64,000 nucleotides of DNA from Modestobacter sp. VKM Ac-2986 (GCF_026967795.1 NZ_JAPVBH010000003.1:496001-560000); one strand, 5' to 3'; counted from the stretch's first letter, positions 25,197 to 33,515 are shown. The notes: generated by a model not told the origin, from the letters alone. Numbers and translations are program-made.

Positions 25197-26177
25197 TCAG
25201 GCCGACCAGGCGGGGTCCGTGCGCACCCGGTGCAGGACGTCCCCGCTGCTGCCGACCCCGGAGGTCCGGCTGCCCTGGTGGGCCCGGCGCAGCGCGTCCC
25301 GGGAGCTGACCAGCCCACCGACGGGGTCGGGCACGATGCCGCGGATGCGGTCGTCCCGGGAGTCCATGCTGTTGGGCAGGCTCATCACCAGGTCGGCGGT
25401 GAGCTCGCGCGGCAGCGGGGTCAGCCACGACGCGATCGTGGCGACCAGCCGGGGCGGCACGGGCGGGAAGGGCAGCCACAGGCGGCGGAGCCCGGCCTCG
25501 GCGGCGTAGGCCCGGATCAGCTCCGCGTAGGTGGGCCGCTCGCCGTTGGACACGTCGTAGGCACCGGCGGGCAGGCGGTCGCGGTCGGCCGCGGCGACCA
25601 GGTAGTGCAGGACGTCGGTCACGGCGATGGGCGACACCGGGTGCTGCATCCAGGTCGGCAGCGGGACCACCGGCACCCGGTCGGCGATGTGGCGCACCAG
25701 CTCGTAGGACGTGGACCCGCCGCCCAGGACGATCGCCGCGCGCAGCCACACGAGCTCGACGCCGGCCTCCCCGAGGGCGTCCCCGACGTCGGCGCGGCTC
25801 TCCAGGTGCGCGGAGAGCTGCTCCTCCTGGGGCACGAAGCCGCCCAGGTAGACGATCCGGGACACCCCGGCCTCCCGGGCGGCCGCAGCGAACGCCCGCG
25901 CGCTGTCGAGGTCCTGGGTGGCGAAGTCGCCCTCGCCGATGGAGTGCACGAGGAAGTAGGCGACCTCCACGGCGCCGGCCGCGGCGAACGCCCGGCGGCA
26001 GGAGTCGGCGTCGGAGACGTCCAGCGACACCTCGGTCACCGTGTCGGGCCAGTCGAAGTCGGCCAGCTTGGCCACCTCGCGCGCGGTCGCGACCACCTGG
26101 TGACCGGCGCGCTCGAGCTGCACGACCAGCCGGGACCCGATGTAGCCGGAGGAACCTGTCACCAGACAACGAGTCAC
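25197..26177 (-). CDS. NAD(P)-binding atypical SDR
   Basis: 326 residues if translation starts at GTG 26177, directly before CLVTGSSGYIGSRL. A TTG at 26210 is possible, with GGAGG 12 nt before the GTG. TGSSGYIGS binds the dinucleotide; YFLVHSIGEGDF and IVYLGGFVP are the usual SDR_a strands. PTWMQHPVSPIAVTDVLHYL and AYDVSNGERPTYAELI are typical of the group annotated as NAD-dependent epimerase or NmrA-like. No catalytic Tyr-Lys pair of classical SDRs. Substrate unknown. Lies between the HDOD pseudogene and the intact HDOD gene. Confidence 0.85.
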   Translation of the reverse strand: MTRCLVTGSSGYIGSRLVVQLERAGHQVVATAREVAKLADFDWPDTVTEVSLDVSDADSCRRAFAAAGAVEVAYFLVHSIGEGDFATQDLDSARAFAAAAREAGVSRIVYLGGFVPQEEQLSAHLESRADVGDALGEAGVELVWLRAAIVLGGGSTSYELVRHIADRVPVVPLPTWMQHPVSPIAVTDVLHYLVAAADRDRLPAGAYDVSNGERPTYAELIRAYAAEAGLRRLWLPFPPVPPRLVATIASWLTPLPRELTADLVMSLPNSMDSRDDRIRGIVPDPVGGLVSSRDALRRAHQGSRTSGVGSSGDVLHRVRTDPAWSA

Positions 26178-26280
26178 CGGTGAGGGGTGCCTCCGCGCTG
26201 TCCCGCACAAACCGGAGGAGACCGGTCACTCACCCCGGCGGACGACGAGGCCCGCCGCACGGTGGGCGCGGCGCCGACGG

Positions 26281-27117
26281 TCAGGCCAGCAGCGCCTGCC
26301 GCAGCTCCGCGGCGTCGGTGCGCACCTGGGACAGCACCGGTGCGACGTCGCGCTCGCGCAGCTGGCCACAGCTGACCCGCTCGATCGGCAGCTCCTCGTG
26401 GCCGGCGTCCACGATCCGGGCGGCGACCTCGAAGGCCGAGCGCAGCAGCGCCCCGGAGAACGAGCCCAGGTCCCCGACCTGCTCCAGCGGCACGAGCATC
26501 CCGGCCGGGAAGCCCCACTGCTCCAGCGCGACCGAGGTCAGCCGCAGCGCCGAGATGCCGTAGCGCTGCACCTCCGCCGCCCGCCGTGCGTCGAAGGACC
26601 GGGCGCCGGCCGTCAGCTCGGCGTGGCCGACGGGGTCGTGGTGGTGCAGCAGCGCGACGCCCAGCTGGGCCAGCAGGCCCAGGCACAGCGCGTCCTGCGG
26701 ACGCTCGGCGAACCGGGGCGCCAGGGTCGAGGCGGCCAGCGCCAGGCTGGTCGAGGTCTCCCAGAAGTCCTCGGGCAGCCGCGACTCGTCGTCGAGGTCG
26801 GTCAGCGCCACGGTGGCCATGGTGCGCACCGTGGCGAAGCCGATGACGGTGACGGCGAACTGCAGCGACGTCACCCGGCCGCGCATGCCGTAGAAGGCGG
26901 AGTTGGCCAGCTTCATCACCCGGCCGGCGAGGGCGACGTCGCCGGCCAGGATGCGGGCGAGCCCCTCGGCGCTGGCGTCGTCGCCGCTGGCGGTGGCGAC
27001 GACCTGGGCGGCGACCGGGCGCTGGGCGGCCATCGTGTCGATGCTGGCCAGCACGCCCTCGAGGTCGCACAGCGGCGCGAGGGCCAGGGCGGGTGCAGAG
27101 ATGGCGAGGGAGGTCAC
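26281..27117 (-). CDS. HDOD-domain signalling protein
   Basis: 278 residues from GTG 27117 (GGAG six nt upstream). The HDOD domain spans roughly 10-200: LARILAGDVALAGRVMKLANSAFYG, VTSLQFAVTVIGFATVRTM and LCLGLLAQLGVALLHHHDP. HDOD proteins resemble HD phosphohydrolases but lack the metal residues; they act as output or scaffold domains in c-di-GMP and stress signalling. A degenerate copy lies at 24888 and a possible EAL remnant just upstream, so the gene may once have encoded a larger EAL-HDOD protein (YuxH-like architecture). Confidence 0.88.
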   Translation of the reverse strand: MTSLAISAPALALAPLCDLEGVLASIDTMAAQRPVAAQVVATASGDDASAEGLARILAGDVALAGRVMKLANSAFYGMRGRVTSLQFAVTVIGFATVRTMATVALTDLDDESRLPEDFWETSTSLALAASTLAPRFAERPQDALCLGLLAQLGVALLHHHDPVGHAELTAGARSFDARRAAEVQRYGISALRLTSVALEQWGFPAGMLVPLEQVGDLGSFSGALLRSAFEVAARIVDAGHEELPIERVSCGQLRERDVAPVLSQVRTDAAELRQALLA

Positions 27118-27124
27118 GAGGGCT

Positions 27125-27330
27125 CCAGGTCGGTGGGGCGCGGTCGGTGGGGCCCGGTCGGGCGTGCGGGAGGAGCGGCACAGCTGGCGCCCGGCAGGTG
27201 GCGCCCAGACGGGTGAGCTCCTCGGCCTGCTCGACGCTCTCGGCGACCGTGCAGAGCCCCACCTCGGGGCGGTCCGGCGGCAGGTGGCGTCCGCGCTGCC
27301 ACGTGGTGCCTCCCCTCGCTGGTCGGGACG
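27125..27330 (-). pseudogene. possible remnant of an EAL (c-di-GMP phosphodiesterase) domain
   Basis: On the minus strand, in a frame different from the HDOD gene, this stretch reads GLCTVAESVEQAEELTRLGA. That is nearly the C-terminal EAL-domain helix (TVAEGVExxEQLxxLxxLG). It is followed by a degraded version of the GxQGYLFxRP end. No EAL motif or start of the domain is present. It directly precedes the HDOD gene, as the EAL half does in EAL-HDOD proteins. It is a short match and could be chance. Confidence 0.5.
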
Positions 27331-27443
27331 CAGCCGTGCGTCCTGAACATGACCTCGGCTCGTGGCCGGGTGCTCTCCAGCACCCCGGGCCGAACTCCCC
27401 CCAAGGTGGCGGTCCCCCGCTGCACCGGTCCCGGTGCGCGGGT

Positions 27444-27486
27444 CCGGCGTCCCGGTCGCCCCGCCGCGGGAGGACCGGGACGCCGG
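27444..27486 (-). terminator. 14-bp hairpin terminator
   Basis: CCGGCGTCCCGGTC and GACCGGGACGCCGG flank a 15-nt loop and end 1 nt before the stop of the glycine-rich protein gene (27488). Confidence 0.8.
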
Positions 27487-27487
27487 G

Positions 27488-28156
27488 TCAGCAGCCCCCG
27501 CCGCCGCCGCCGTCCCCACCGCCGCACCCGCCGCCGTCCCCGCCCCAACCGCCACCACCCCAGCCGCCACCACCCCAGCCGGCAGCGGTGCCGTCTCCCC
27601 CGCCCCAGCCGGCGATGCTGCCCGGTGACCCCGTCGACCACACGGCGCCGGAGCGCCGCGGGCGCCCTCCGGTGGACGGGGCGGGGTGGGCACCGAAGAC
27701 CCGCCGGCGGAGGTCCTGGTCGGCCATGGCGACCACGCCGTCGAGGGCGACGAGGCGCTCCTGGCCGGCCCCGCCCTCCTGCCGCGCCTCGACCAGCACC
27801 CGGCGGCCCTCCCGGGTGGGCACCAGGGCCGGCCCCGACAGCCGGGCCCACCGCCCCGGTCGCAGCAGGCCCTCGGCCTGCAGCCGGTCGGCGACGGCGA
27901 GGACCCGCGGGTCGTCCTGGACCCAGGCGCGCAGGGTGTGCGCCGAGCGCTGCGGGCGGGGGTCGACCAGGCCGAACACGGCCGCCTCCACCGGGTGCAC
28001 CGGGGCGGTGCCCACCGCGCGGAGCATGCCCCCGCCGTCGGCGCGCAGCCGACCGCGGACGAGGAGGGTGACCACCGCGGTGTCGGCCACCCGGGCGGAG
28101 CCGCCGGCCAGCTGGGCGAGGTCGTAGGTGTCGGTGCGGGTGCGGGTTCCGGTCAT
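27488..28156 (-). CDS. TIGR04222-like protein with Gly/Cys-rich C-terminus
   Basis: 222 residues from ATG 28156. The first 150 residues form a winged-helix-like arrangement (DLAQLAGGSARVADTAVVTLLVRGRL, AVFGLVDP, LQAEGLLRPGRW). This recalls the TIGR04222 and GPP34-type domains. The end is almost pure glycine with tryptophans and terminates CGGGDGGGGGGC, a composition typical of TIGR04222 proteins. Family function is unknown. The related proteins usually carry membrane segments, which are missing here. Divergent from the Scr1-like regulator. Confidence 0.7.
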   Translation of the reverse strand: MTGTRTRTDTYDLAQLAGGSARVADTAVVTLLVRGRLRADGGGMLRAVGTAPVHPVEAAVFGLVDPRPQRSAHTLRAWVQDDPRVLAVADRLQAEGLLRPGRWARLSGPALVPTREGRRVLVEARQEGGAGQERLVALDGVVAMADQDLRRRVFGAHPAPSTGGRPRRSGAVWSTGSPGSIAGWGGGDGTAAGWGGGGWGGGGWGGDGGGCGGGDGGGGGGC

Positions 28157-28240
28157 CGCTGTCCGTCCTGGGGTCGGTGCGGGTGGGGGGCGGCCGCTGC
28201 CGGAAAGGTCCCACCGCCGCCTCCTCCGACGGAAGGCCAC

Positions 28241-28276
28241 TTGCAAGATTGCACGCACACGGTCAGGCTGCGACTC
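28241..28276 (+). promoter_or_regulatory. promoter of the Scr1-like regulator
   Basis: TTGCAA (28241-28246) and CAGGCT (28264-28269) are spaced by 17 nt, and the ATG follows 7 nt after the -10. This fits a leaderless housekeeping promoter. TTGCAAGATTGCA contains a TGCAA/TTGCA-like repeat that could be an autoregulatory site. Confidence 0.65.
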
Positions 28277-29164
28277 ATGTCGGTCCACGAGACGCCCTCG
28301 GTGCGCGAGCGCCGGCTGGCCGCCGAGCTCCGGGTGCTGCGCACCGCGGCCCAGCTGCACGGCAAGGACGTCGCCGCCGCGCTGGGCTGGTCGCCGTCCA
28401 AGGTGTCCCGGATCGAGACCGGGCGCAGCGGCGTCTCCGGCGCGGACCTCGAGCGCCTCGTGCAGCTGTACGGGGTGCCCGAGCAGCAGGCCGGCCTGCT
28501 GCGCCGACTGGCCCCCTCGGCCCGCCCGCGCGGCTGGTGGGACGCCTACGCCGAGACCCTGTCGCCGGGCTACGCCAACCTCATCCGGATGGAGTCCGGG
28601 TCGCGGGCGCTGCGCTGCTACGGCGCACTGGTCCCGCACGCGCTGCTCCAGACCCCGGACTTCGCCCGCGAGGTCATCCTCTCGACCTGGGCGCGCCCCT
28701 CCCCGACCGAGGTCGAGCGCCGCGTGCAGGTGTGCCGGCGTCGGCAGGACGTGCTCGACGGCGACCGCCCCGGGGGCGCGCTGCAGCTGTCCGCCGTGCT
28801 GGACGAGTCGGTGCTGCGCCGCTGCGTCGTGCCCGGCGACCCGGCCCGCGACACCGCCGTCCGGCGCGGGCAGCTGCAGCGGCTGGCCGAGGTCGCCGCC
28901 CGGCCGGGCGTCCGGGTGCAGGTGCTGCCGTTCTCCGCCGGGCTGCCCCCGGTGACCGCCGGGTCGTTCTCGGTCCTGGACTCACTGGCCACCGCCACCG
29001 CCGACGTCGTCTACCTGGAGAACAAGACGCGGATCTTCTTCCTCGACGCCGAGGCCGAGGTGCACCGCTACACCCAGGCGTTCGACCTGATCAGCGAGAT
29101 GGCACTGGACCCGGCACAGTCGCTGGCGCTGATCCGGCGCGAGCTGGCGGCCCTGCCCGGCTGA
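28277..29164 (+). CDS. XRE-type regulator with DUF5753-like domain (Scr1 family)
   Basis: 295 residues. The N-terminal helix-turn-helix (about 10-70) reads LRTAAQLHGKDVAAALGWSPSKVSRIETGRSGVS. The remainder matches the DUF5753 region: EAD-like RALRCYGALVPHALLQTPDFAREVI, RRRQDVLDG, LDESVLRR, LQRLAEVAARPGVRVQVLPF and FSVLDS. Proteins of this type (Scr1, BldB-linked in streptomycetes) are numerous in actinobacteria and are often paired with a small DUF397 protein; none is adjacent here. Its target may be its own promoter or the following oxidoreductase genes. Confidence 0.88.
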   Translation: MSVHETPSVRERRLAAELRVLRTAAQLHGKDVAAALGWSPSKVSRIETGRSGVSGADLERLVQLYGVPEQQAGLLRRLAPSARPRGWWDAYAETLSPGYANLIRMESGSRALRCYGALVPHALLQTPDFAREVILSTWARPSPTEVERRVQVCRRRQDVLDGDRPGGALQLSAVLDESVLRRCVVPGDPARDTAVRRGQLQRLAEVAARPGVRVQVLPFSAGLPPVTAGSFSVLDSLATATADVVYLENKTRIFFLDAEAEVHRYTQAFDLISEMALDPAQSLALIRRELAALPG

Positions 29165-29207
29165 GCCGGGAATGCCCGGCGGTGTGGCAGGGTTCCACCG
29201 GCCAGTA

Positions 29208-29221
29208 GTTGCACTCTCAAC
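29208..29221. promoter_or_regulatory. inverted repeat GTTG-N6-CAAC upstream of the luciferase-like operon
   Basis: TAGTTGCACTCTCAACCA sits 22 nt before the monooxygenase start, after the regulator gene ends. Its symmetry is of the sort bound by MarR- or TetR-type redox regulators. TTGCA also occurs in the Scr1-like promoter, so both could share a regulator. Confidence 0.4.
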
Positions 29222-29242
29222 CACCAGCACGAGGAGCACGCC

Positions 29243-30346
29243 ATGCAGTTCGGGGTCTTCACCGTCGGCGACGTCACGCCCGACCCGACCACCGGCCGGG
29301 CACCCACCGAGGCCGAGCGGATCAAGGCGATGATCGCCATCGCGCTCAAGGCCGAGGAGGTCGGGCTCGACGTGTTCGCCATGGGCGAGCACCACAACCC
29401 GCCCTTCGTGCCCTCCTCCCCCACCACCGCGCTGGGCTACATCGCCGCCCGCACCTCGACGCTGCAGCTGTCGACGGCGGTCACGCTGATCACCACCAAC
29501 GACCCGGTGAAGATCGCCGAGGACTACGCGATGCTGCAGCACGTCTCCGACGGCCGCGTCGACCTGACCATGGGCCGGGGCAACACCGGCCCGGTCTACC
29601 CGTGGTTCGGCAAGGACATCCGGGACGGCATCCCGCTCGCCGTGGAGAACTACCAGCTGCTGCGTCGGCTGTGGCGCGAGGACGTCGTCGACTGGTCGGG
29701 CCAGTTCCGCACCCCGCTGCAGGGCTTCACCTCCACCCCGCGCCCGCTCGACGGCGTCCCGCCGTTCGTCTGGCACGGCTCCATCCGCAGCCCGCAGATC
29801 GCCGAGCAGGCCGCCTTCTACGGCGACGGCTTCTTCCACAACCACATCTTCTGGCCCAAGGAGCACACCCAGCGGATGGTCGAGTACTACCGCCGCCGGT
29901 ACGCCCACTACGGCCACGGCGACCCCGACCAGGCGATCGTCGGCCTGGGCGGTCAGGTGTTCATCCGGAAGAACAGCCAGGACGCCGTCCGGGAGTTCCG
30001 CCCCTACTTCGACAACGCACCCGTCTACGGCCACGGCCCGTCGCTGGAGGACTTCTCCTCCCAGACGCCGCTGACCGTCGGCTCCCCCGAGCAGGTCATC
30101 GAGCGGACGCTGGGCTTCCGCGACTACGTCGGTGACTACCAGCGCCAGCTGTTCCTCATCGACCACGCCGGGCTGCCGCTGAAGACGGTGCTCGAGCAGC
30201 TGGACCTCCTCGGCGAGGAGGTCGTGCCGGTGCTGCGGCGGGAGTTCGCCGCGCTCAAGCCCGCGCACGTGCCCGAGGCGCCGACCCACGCCAGCCTGGT
30301 CGCCGCGGCCGCCGGCGTGCCCGCGGTGACAGGGGCGCAGGCATGA
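29243..30346 (+). CDS. luciferase-like flavin-dependent monooxygenase, CE1758 type
   Basis: 367 residues; ATG 29243 with GAGGAG upstream. The TIM-barrel LLM fold is clear: FAMGEHHNPPFVPSSP, TAVTLITTNDPVKIAEDYAMLQHVSDGRVDLTMGRG, and WHGSIRSPQIAEQAAFYGDGFF. The order of features and the following FMN reductase match the two-gene CE1758/CE1759 family known from Corynebacterium relatives. It should use FMNH2 from the partner to oxygenate an unknown small molecule. Stop and start overlap (ATGA) with the reductase. Confidence 0.9.
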   Translation: MQFGVFTVGDVTPDPTTGRAPTEAERIKAMIAIALKAEEVGLDVFAMGEHHNPPFVPSSPTTALGYIAARTSTLQLSTAVTLITTNDPVKIAEDYAMLQHVSDGRVDLTMGRGNTGPVYPWFGKDIRDGIPLAVENYQLLRRLWREDVVDWSGQFRTPLQGFTSTPRPLDGVPPFVWHGSIRSPQIAEQAAFYGDGFFHNHIFWPKEHTQRMVEYYRRRYAHYGHGDPDQAIVGLGGQVFIRKNSQDAVREFRPYFDNAPVYGHGPSLEDFSSQTPLTVGSPEQVIERTLGFRDYVGDYQRQLFLIDHAGLPLKTVLEQLDLLGEEVVPVLRREFAALKPAHVPEAPTHASLVAAAAGVPAVTGAQA

Positions 30347-30963
30347 CCACCCGCACCCTGGCCGTGCTCAGCGCCGGCCTGAGCGTCCCGTCGTCCACCC
30401 GGTTGCTGGCCGACCGGCTGACCACCGCGACCGTGGCCGCCCTGCAGGCCCGCGGCGAGGACGCGACGGTCGAGGTCGTGGAGCTGCGCGCGCACGCCCA
30501 CGACCTCGCCGACGCCCTGGTCACCGGCTTCCCCAACGCCGCGCTGCGGACGGCGATCGACACGGTGGTCGGCGCCGACGGGCTGATCGCGGTCACGCCG
30601 GTGTTCTCCGCCAGCTACAGCGGGTTGTTCAAGACGTTCTTCGACGTCCTGGAGGTCGGCGCGCTGACCGGCAAGCCGGCACTGCTCGGGGCGACCGCCG
30701 GCTCGCCGCGGCACTCGCTGGTGCTGGAGCACGCGGTCCGCCCGCTGTTCTCCTACCTGCGCGCGCTCAGCGTGCCGACCGCGGTGTTCGCCGCCAGCGA
30801 CGACTGGGCCGGCGGCGGGGTCGACCAGTCCCTGTCCGAGCGGATCGACCGGGCCGCCGGCGAGCTGGCCGGGCTGGTCGCCGGACAGCCGGTGACCAGC
30901 CGGCCCGCCGACCCGTTCGCCGACCCGACGACGTCCTTCGAGGACCTGCTCAGGGGGCAGTGA
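30343..30963 (+). CDS. NAD(P)H-dependent FMN reductase, CE1759 type
   Basis: 206 residues of flavodoxin-like fold: AVLSAGLSVPSSTRLLADRLT (phosphate-binding loop), VTPVFSASYSGLFKTFFDVLE and LLGATAGSPRH. It supplies reduced flavin to the coupled monooxygenase. Start ATG 30343 overlaps the upstream TGA. Its 3' end overlaps the convergent VOC gene by 14 bp. Confidence 0.9.
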   Translation: MTTRTLAVLSAGLSVPSSTRLLADRLTTATVAALQARGEDATVEVVELRAHAHDLADALVTGFPNAALRTAIDTVVGADGLIAVTPVFSASYSGLFKTFFDVLEVGALTGKPALLGATAGSPRHSLVLEHAVRPLFSYLRALSVPTAVFAASDDWAGGGVDQSLSERIDRAAGELAGLVAGQPVTSRPADPFADPTTSFEDLLRGQ

Positions 30964-31438
30964 CCCCCGCGGGGGCGGTGGCCGTGCCCGCGGCTGCCGC
31001 CTCCAGCTCGGCGACGACGATCCGGCGCATGCCGAGCATCGCCTGCATCGCGCGCTGTGCGCGCTCGGGGTCGGGGTCTCCCAGGAGCTCGGGCAGCCGC
31101 ACCGGGACGACCTGCCACCACAGACCGAACCGGTCCTTGAGCCAGCCGCACTGGGACTCCTCGCCGCCGTCGCTCAGCGCGTACCAGTAGTGGTCCACCT
31201 CGGCCTGGTCGGCGCAGGAGATCGAGAAGCTGACCGCCCAGCTGAAGCCGGCGTGCTCGGGGCCGCCGTTGAGACCCTGGTAGCCCTGGCCGTCGAGCGT
31301 CCACTCGACCACGAGGGCCGAGCCGTCGGGGTTGCGGTTCACCGAGGTGACCGCGGAGTTCGGGAAGACCGACGTGTAGAAGGTGGCTGCCTGCTCGGCC
31401 TGGCCGTCGAACCACAGGCAGGGTGTCTGGACGGGCAT
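30950..31438 (-). CDS. VOC-superfamily protein, PhnB/YjdN-like
   Basis: 162 residues: CLWFDGQAEQAATFYTSVFPNS at the start, LNGGPEHAGFSWAVSFSISC in the middle, and DRFGLWWQVVP. This is the classic shape of the PhnB-like (3-demethylubiquinone-methyltransferase-related) VOC fold. The metal ligands of true dioxygenases are not all present. The catalytic role is unknown for most members. Extra alanine-rich tail of about 15 residues. Confidence 0.87.
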   Translation of the reverse strand: MPVQTPCLWFDGQAEQAATFYTSVFPNSAVTSVNRNPDGSALVVEWTLDGQGYQGLNGGPEHAGFSWAVSFSISCADQAEVDHYWYALSDGGEESQCGWLKDRFGLWWQVVPVRLPELLGDPDPERAQRAMQAMLGMRRIVVAELEAAAAGTATAPAGVTAP

Positions 31439-31512
31439 GGTGGGTCCTCTCCTCGGGGTGTGCAGAGGAGACCACCTGCGGCCGCCGAAGTCATCGGCGT
31501 CCGCGCCCGTCG

Positions 31513-32112
31513 TCAGCCGACCTTGATCGCCGAGACGTCGAACTCGATCTGCACGCGGTCGCTGACCAGCACGCCGCCGGTCTCGAGCACCGCGTTCCAG
31601 GTCAGCTGCCAGTCGCTGCGCTTGATCGCCAGCGCACCCTCGAAGCCCACCCGGGTGTTGCCGAAGGGGTCCTGCGCCGAGCCGGTGAGGGTGAAGTCGA
31701 TCGACACCGGACGGGTGACGTCCTTGATCGTGAGGTCGCCGGTGACCCGGTAGACCTCGTCGTCGACCTGCTCTACGTCGGTGGAGGCGAAGCGCATCTC
31801 CGGGTAGCGCTCGACGTCGAGGAAGTCCGGGGAGCGCAGGTGCGCGTCGCGGTCGGGGGTGCCGGTGTCGATGCTGGCGGTGGCGATGCGCAGGTCGACG
31901 CTGCTGGCCACCGGGTGCGTCGTGTCCAGGTGGGCGGTGCCGGAGAACTCGGTGAACGCGCCGCGCACGGTGGTCACCATCGCGTGCCGGGCGCGGACGC
32001 CGATCCGGGTGTGTGCGACGTCGACCGTGTAGTCACCGGTGACGTCGGAGAGGGCGCTGGTGGCGGCGTCGAAGTCCGTCACCGCACCCTCGTCTGCACG
32101 GTGCTTGCCCAC
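31513..32112 (-). CDS. YceI-family lipid-binding protein
   Basis: 199 residues. The YceI lipocalin-like barrel is seen from about 28: YTVDVAHTRIGVRARHAMVTTVRGAFTEFSG, then DAHLRSPDFLDVERYPEMRF and the paired strands to SAIKVG. The family binds polyisoprenoids. There is no signal peptide, so it is likely cytosolic, as in other actinobacteria. Confidence 0.9.
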   Translation of the reverse strand: MGKHRADEGAVTDFDAATSALSDVTGDYTVDVAHTRIGVRARHAMVTTVRGAFTEFSGTAHLDTTHPVASSVDLRIATASIDTGTPDRDAHLRSPDFLDVERYPEMRFASTDVEQVDDEVYRVTGDLTIKDVTRPVSIDFTLTGSAQDPFGNTRVGFEGALAIKRSDWQLTWNAVLETGGVLVSDRVQIEFDVSAIKVG

Positions 32113-32204
32113 GTTGCGCGCTCCTGGTGTCGGAAGGGTCGAACGTGTCGATCGTGCACGACGGACCCCGCCTCAGGAAGAGGGGGTCTCCTCCCGGGCT
32201 GCGC

Positions 32205-33194
32205 TCAGTACCAGCCGGTGGCCTTCGAGTGCGACCAGGCGCCGCACGGCGAGCCGTAGCGGGCGTCGATGTAGATCAGCCCGGCGTCGATCTGGCGGTA
32301 GCCGTCGGAGGTCTTGGCGATCCCGGTGCTCTTCCAGGTCGAGTCCAGGAACTGCGGGATGCCGTAGGCGGTGCTGCGCGGGTTCTGCGCGTTCGGGTTC
32401 CAGCCGCTCTCCTTGCCCCACAGGCTCTCGAGGCAGGTGAACTCGCGGCTGTCGCCACCGAGCTTCCCCAGTGCGTAGTCCTGGAAGGAGCCCGACCCGC
32501 CCGACGACGCGGCGACCGGGGCCTCGGCGGCGGCCTTGGGGGCAGCCGCCTTCGGTGCCGGCGCGGCAGCCGGCGTGCTCTTCTTGGTGGCCTTCGCAGC
32601 GGCAGCCGCTGCCTCGGCAGCCTTGGCCTCGGCGGCCTTCGCGGCGGCGGCCTCGGCCTCCGCGGCGGCCTTCGCCTCGGCGGCCAGCCGGGCCTCCTCC
32701 GCCAGGCGGGCCTCTTCGGCGAGCCGGGCCTCCTCCGCCAGCCGGGCCTCCTCGGCGGCCTTGGCCGCGAGCACGGCCTGGTCCGCGGCGGCCTGCGCCT
32801 GGGCGGCGGCGGCCTGCTCGGCCTCGCGCTGGCTGCGGTTGCCGGCGAGCGCACCGAGGCGCTCGCCCACCTGGCCCGGCGTCACGGTCAGCTCGGCCTG
32901 CTGGGAGCTGAGCCCGAGCTGCGCGGCGATGCTGACCGGCTCGGTGGTCGCGTCGGCGAGGGCGTCCTCCTGGCCGAGGGTGAGGACGTTGACCATGATC
33001 GCCCCGGCGGCGGCGACGGCCACGAAGAGCGCGGGACGGCGGAGCCCCCCGGGGGTCAGCCGGCGGCCGGTGCGCGGCGTGGCGACCGGCCCGGCGAGGA
33101 CCGCGGTGGCGGGGGCGTCCGTGGCGGGGACGTCGAGGACGTCGGTGGCCGGGGACTGGTCGTGCGAGGCGCGCGCCGAGGTGCGACGGGACAT
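32205..33194 (-). CDS. membrane-anchored lysozyme-like/transglycosylase-type protein under riboswitch control
   Basis: 329 residues from ATG 33194. A cytoplasmic start of about 50 residues is followed by one hydrophobic segment (LFVAVAAAGAIMVNVLTLG) acting as signal or anchor. Next comes a helical, probably coiled-coil stalk with four EEARLA repeats and an alanine/lysine-rich linker. The C-terminal 75 residues (LESLWGKESGWNPNAQNP, AYGIPQFLDSTWKSTG, YIDARYGSPCGAWSHSKATGWY) form the lysozyme-like domain of actinobacterial aggregation-promoting-factor/transglycosylase proteins. The glutamate in GKESGW is the likely catalytic residue. It should cut or remodel peptidoglycan. Confidence 0.88.
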   Translation of the reverse strand: MSRRTSARASHDQSPATDVLDVPATDAPATAVLAGPVATPRTGRRLTPGGLRRPALFVAVAAAGAIMVNVLTLGQEDALADATTEPVSIAAQLGLSSQQAELTVTPGQVGERLGALAGNRSQREAEQAAAAQAQAAADQAVLAAKAAEEARLAEEARLAEEARLAEEARLAAEAKAAAEAEAAAAKAAEAKAAEAAAAAAKATKKSTPAAAPAPKAAAPKAAAEAPVAASSGGSGSFQDYALGKLGGDSREFTCLESLWGKESGWNPNAQNPRSTAYGIPQFLDSTWKSTGIAKTSDGYRQIDAGLIYIDARYGSPCGAWSHSKATGWY

Positions 33195-33220
33195 CGAGGG
33201 GGTGGACTCCGTTGGTCTTC

Positions 33221-33358
33221 CGCGGCCGCCTACCGGGTTAGCTGACGGATTCGGGCGGGAAGGCGCCCTACGCGCGCCGGGCGGTGGCCCGGAGCGAGAT
33301 TCACCCCAGTGCTGCGGTGGGTCCCCGGATCGCTGTGGGCAGCGACTCGGCGGCATCC
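33221..33358 (-). ncRNA. ydaO-type c-di-AMP riboswitch
   Basis: Minus-strand leader of the lysozyme-like gene. It carries the conserved ydaO blocks in order: CCGGGGACCCA, GGGGTGAATC, and a 3' block with CCGTCAGCTAACCCGGTAGG. GCCGCC at the 5' side (33349-33354) can pair with GGCGGC at the 3' side (33225-33230) to close P1. The element ends about 27 nt before the ATG. ydaO riboswitches bind c-di-AMP and turn off cell-wall hydrolase genes in actinobacteria (for example rpfA in Streptomyces), which fits the gene downstream. Confidence 0.88.
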
Positions 33359-33515
33359 GGTACGGGCTCCCCGGGTGGGGACCTGACGTCCGACCGGACT
33401 CGGCCACGGTAGAGGCCGTGACCCGGTCGTGACAATCCCCGCCCGCCGATTTGTGAGCATCTGCCACGTTTGGCCTGCTCGCGGACGAGCCAGGGGCGCG
33501 CGTGTGACCGACGGC

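Noticed and set aside
27488-27620. Proline-rich low-complexity protein on the plus strand
   Set aside because: It is the complement of the glycine-rich tail of the TIGR04222-like protein, whose own frame has a consistent domain, start and terminator.
32690-32765. Regular short repeats that look at first like a CRISPR or tandem array
   Set aside because: They encode four consecutive EEARLA hexapeptides within the stalk of the lysozyme-like protein. There are no spacers.
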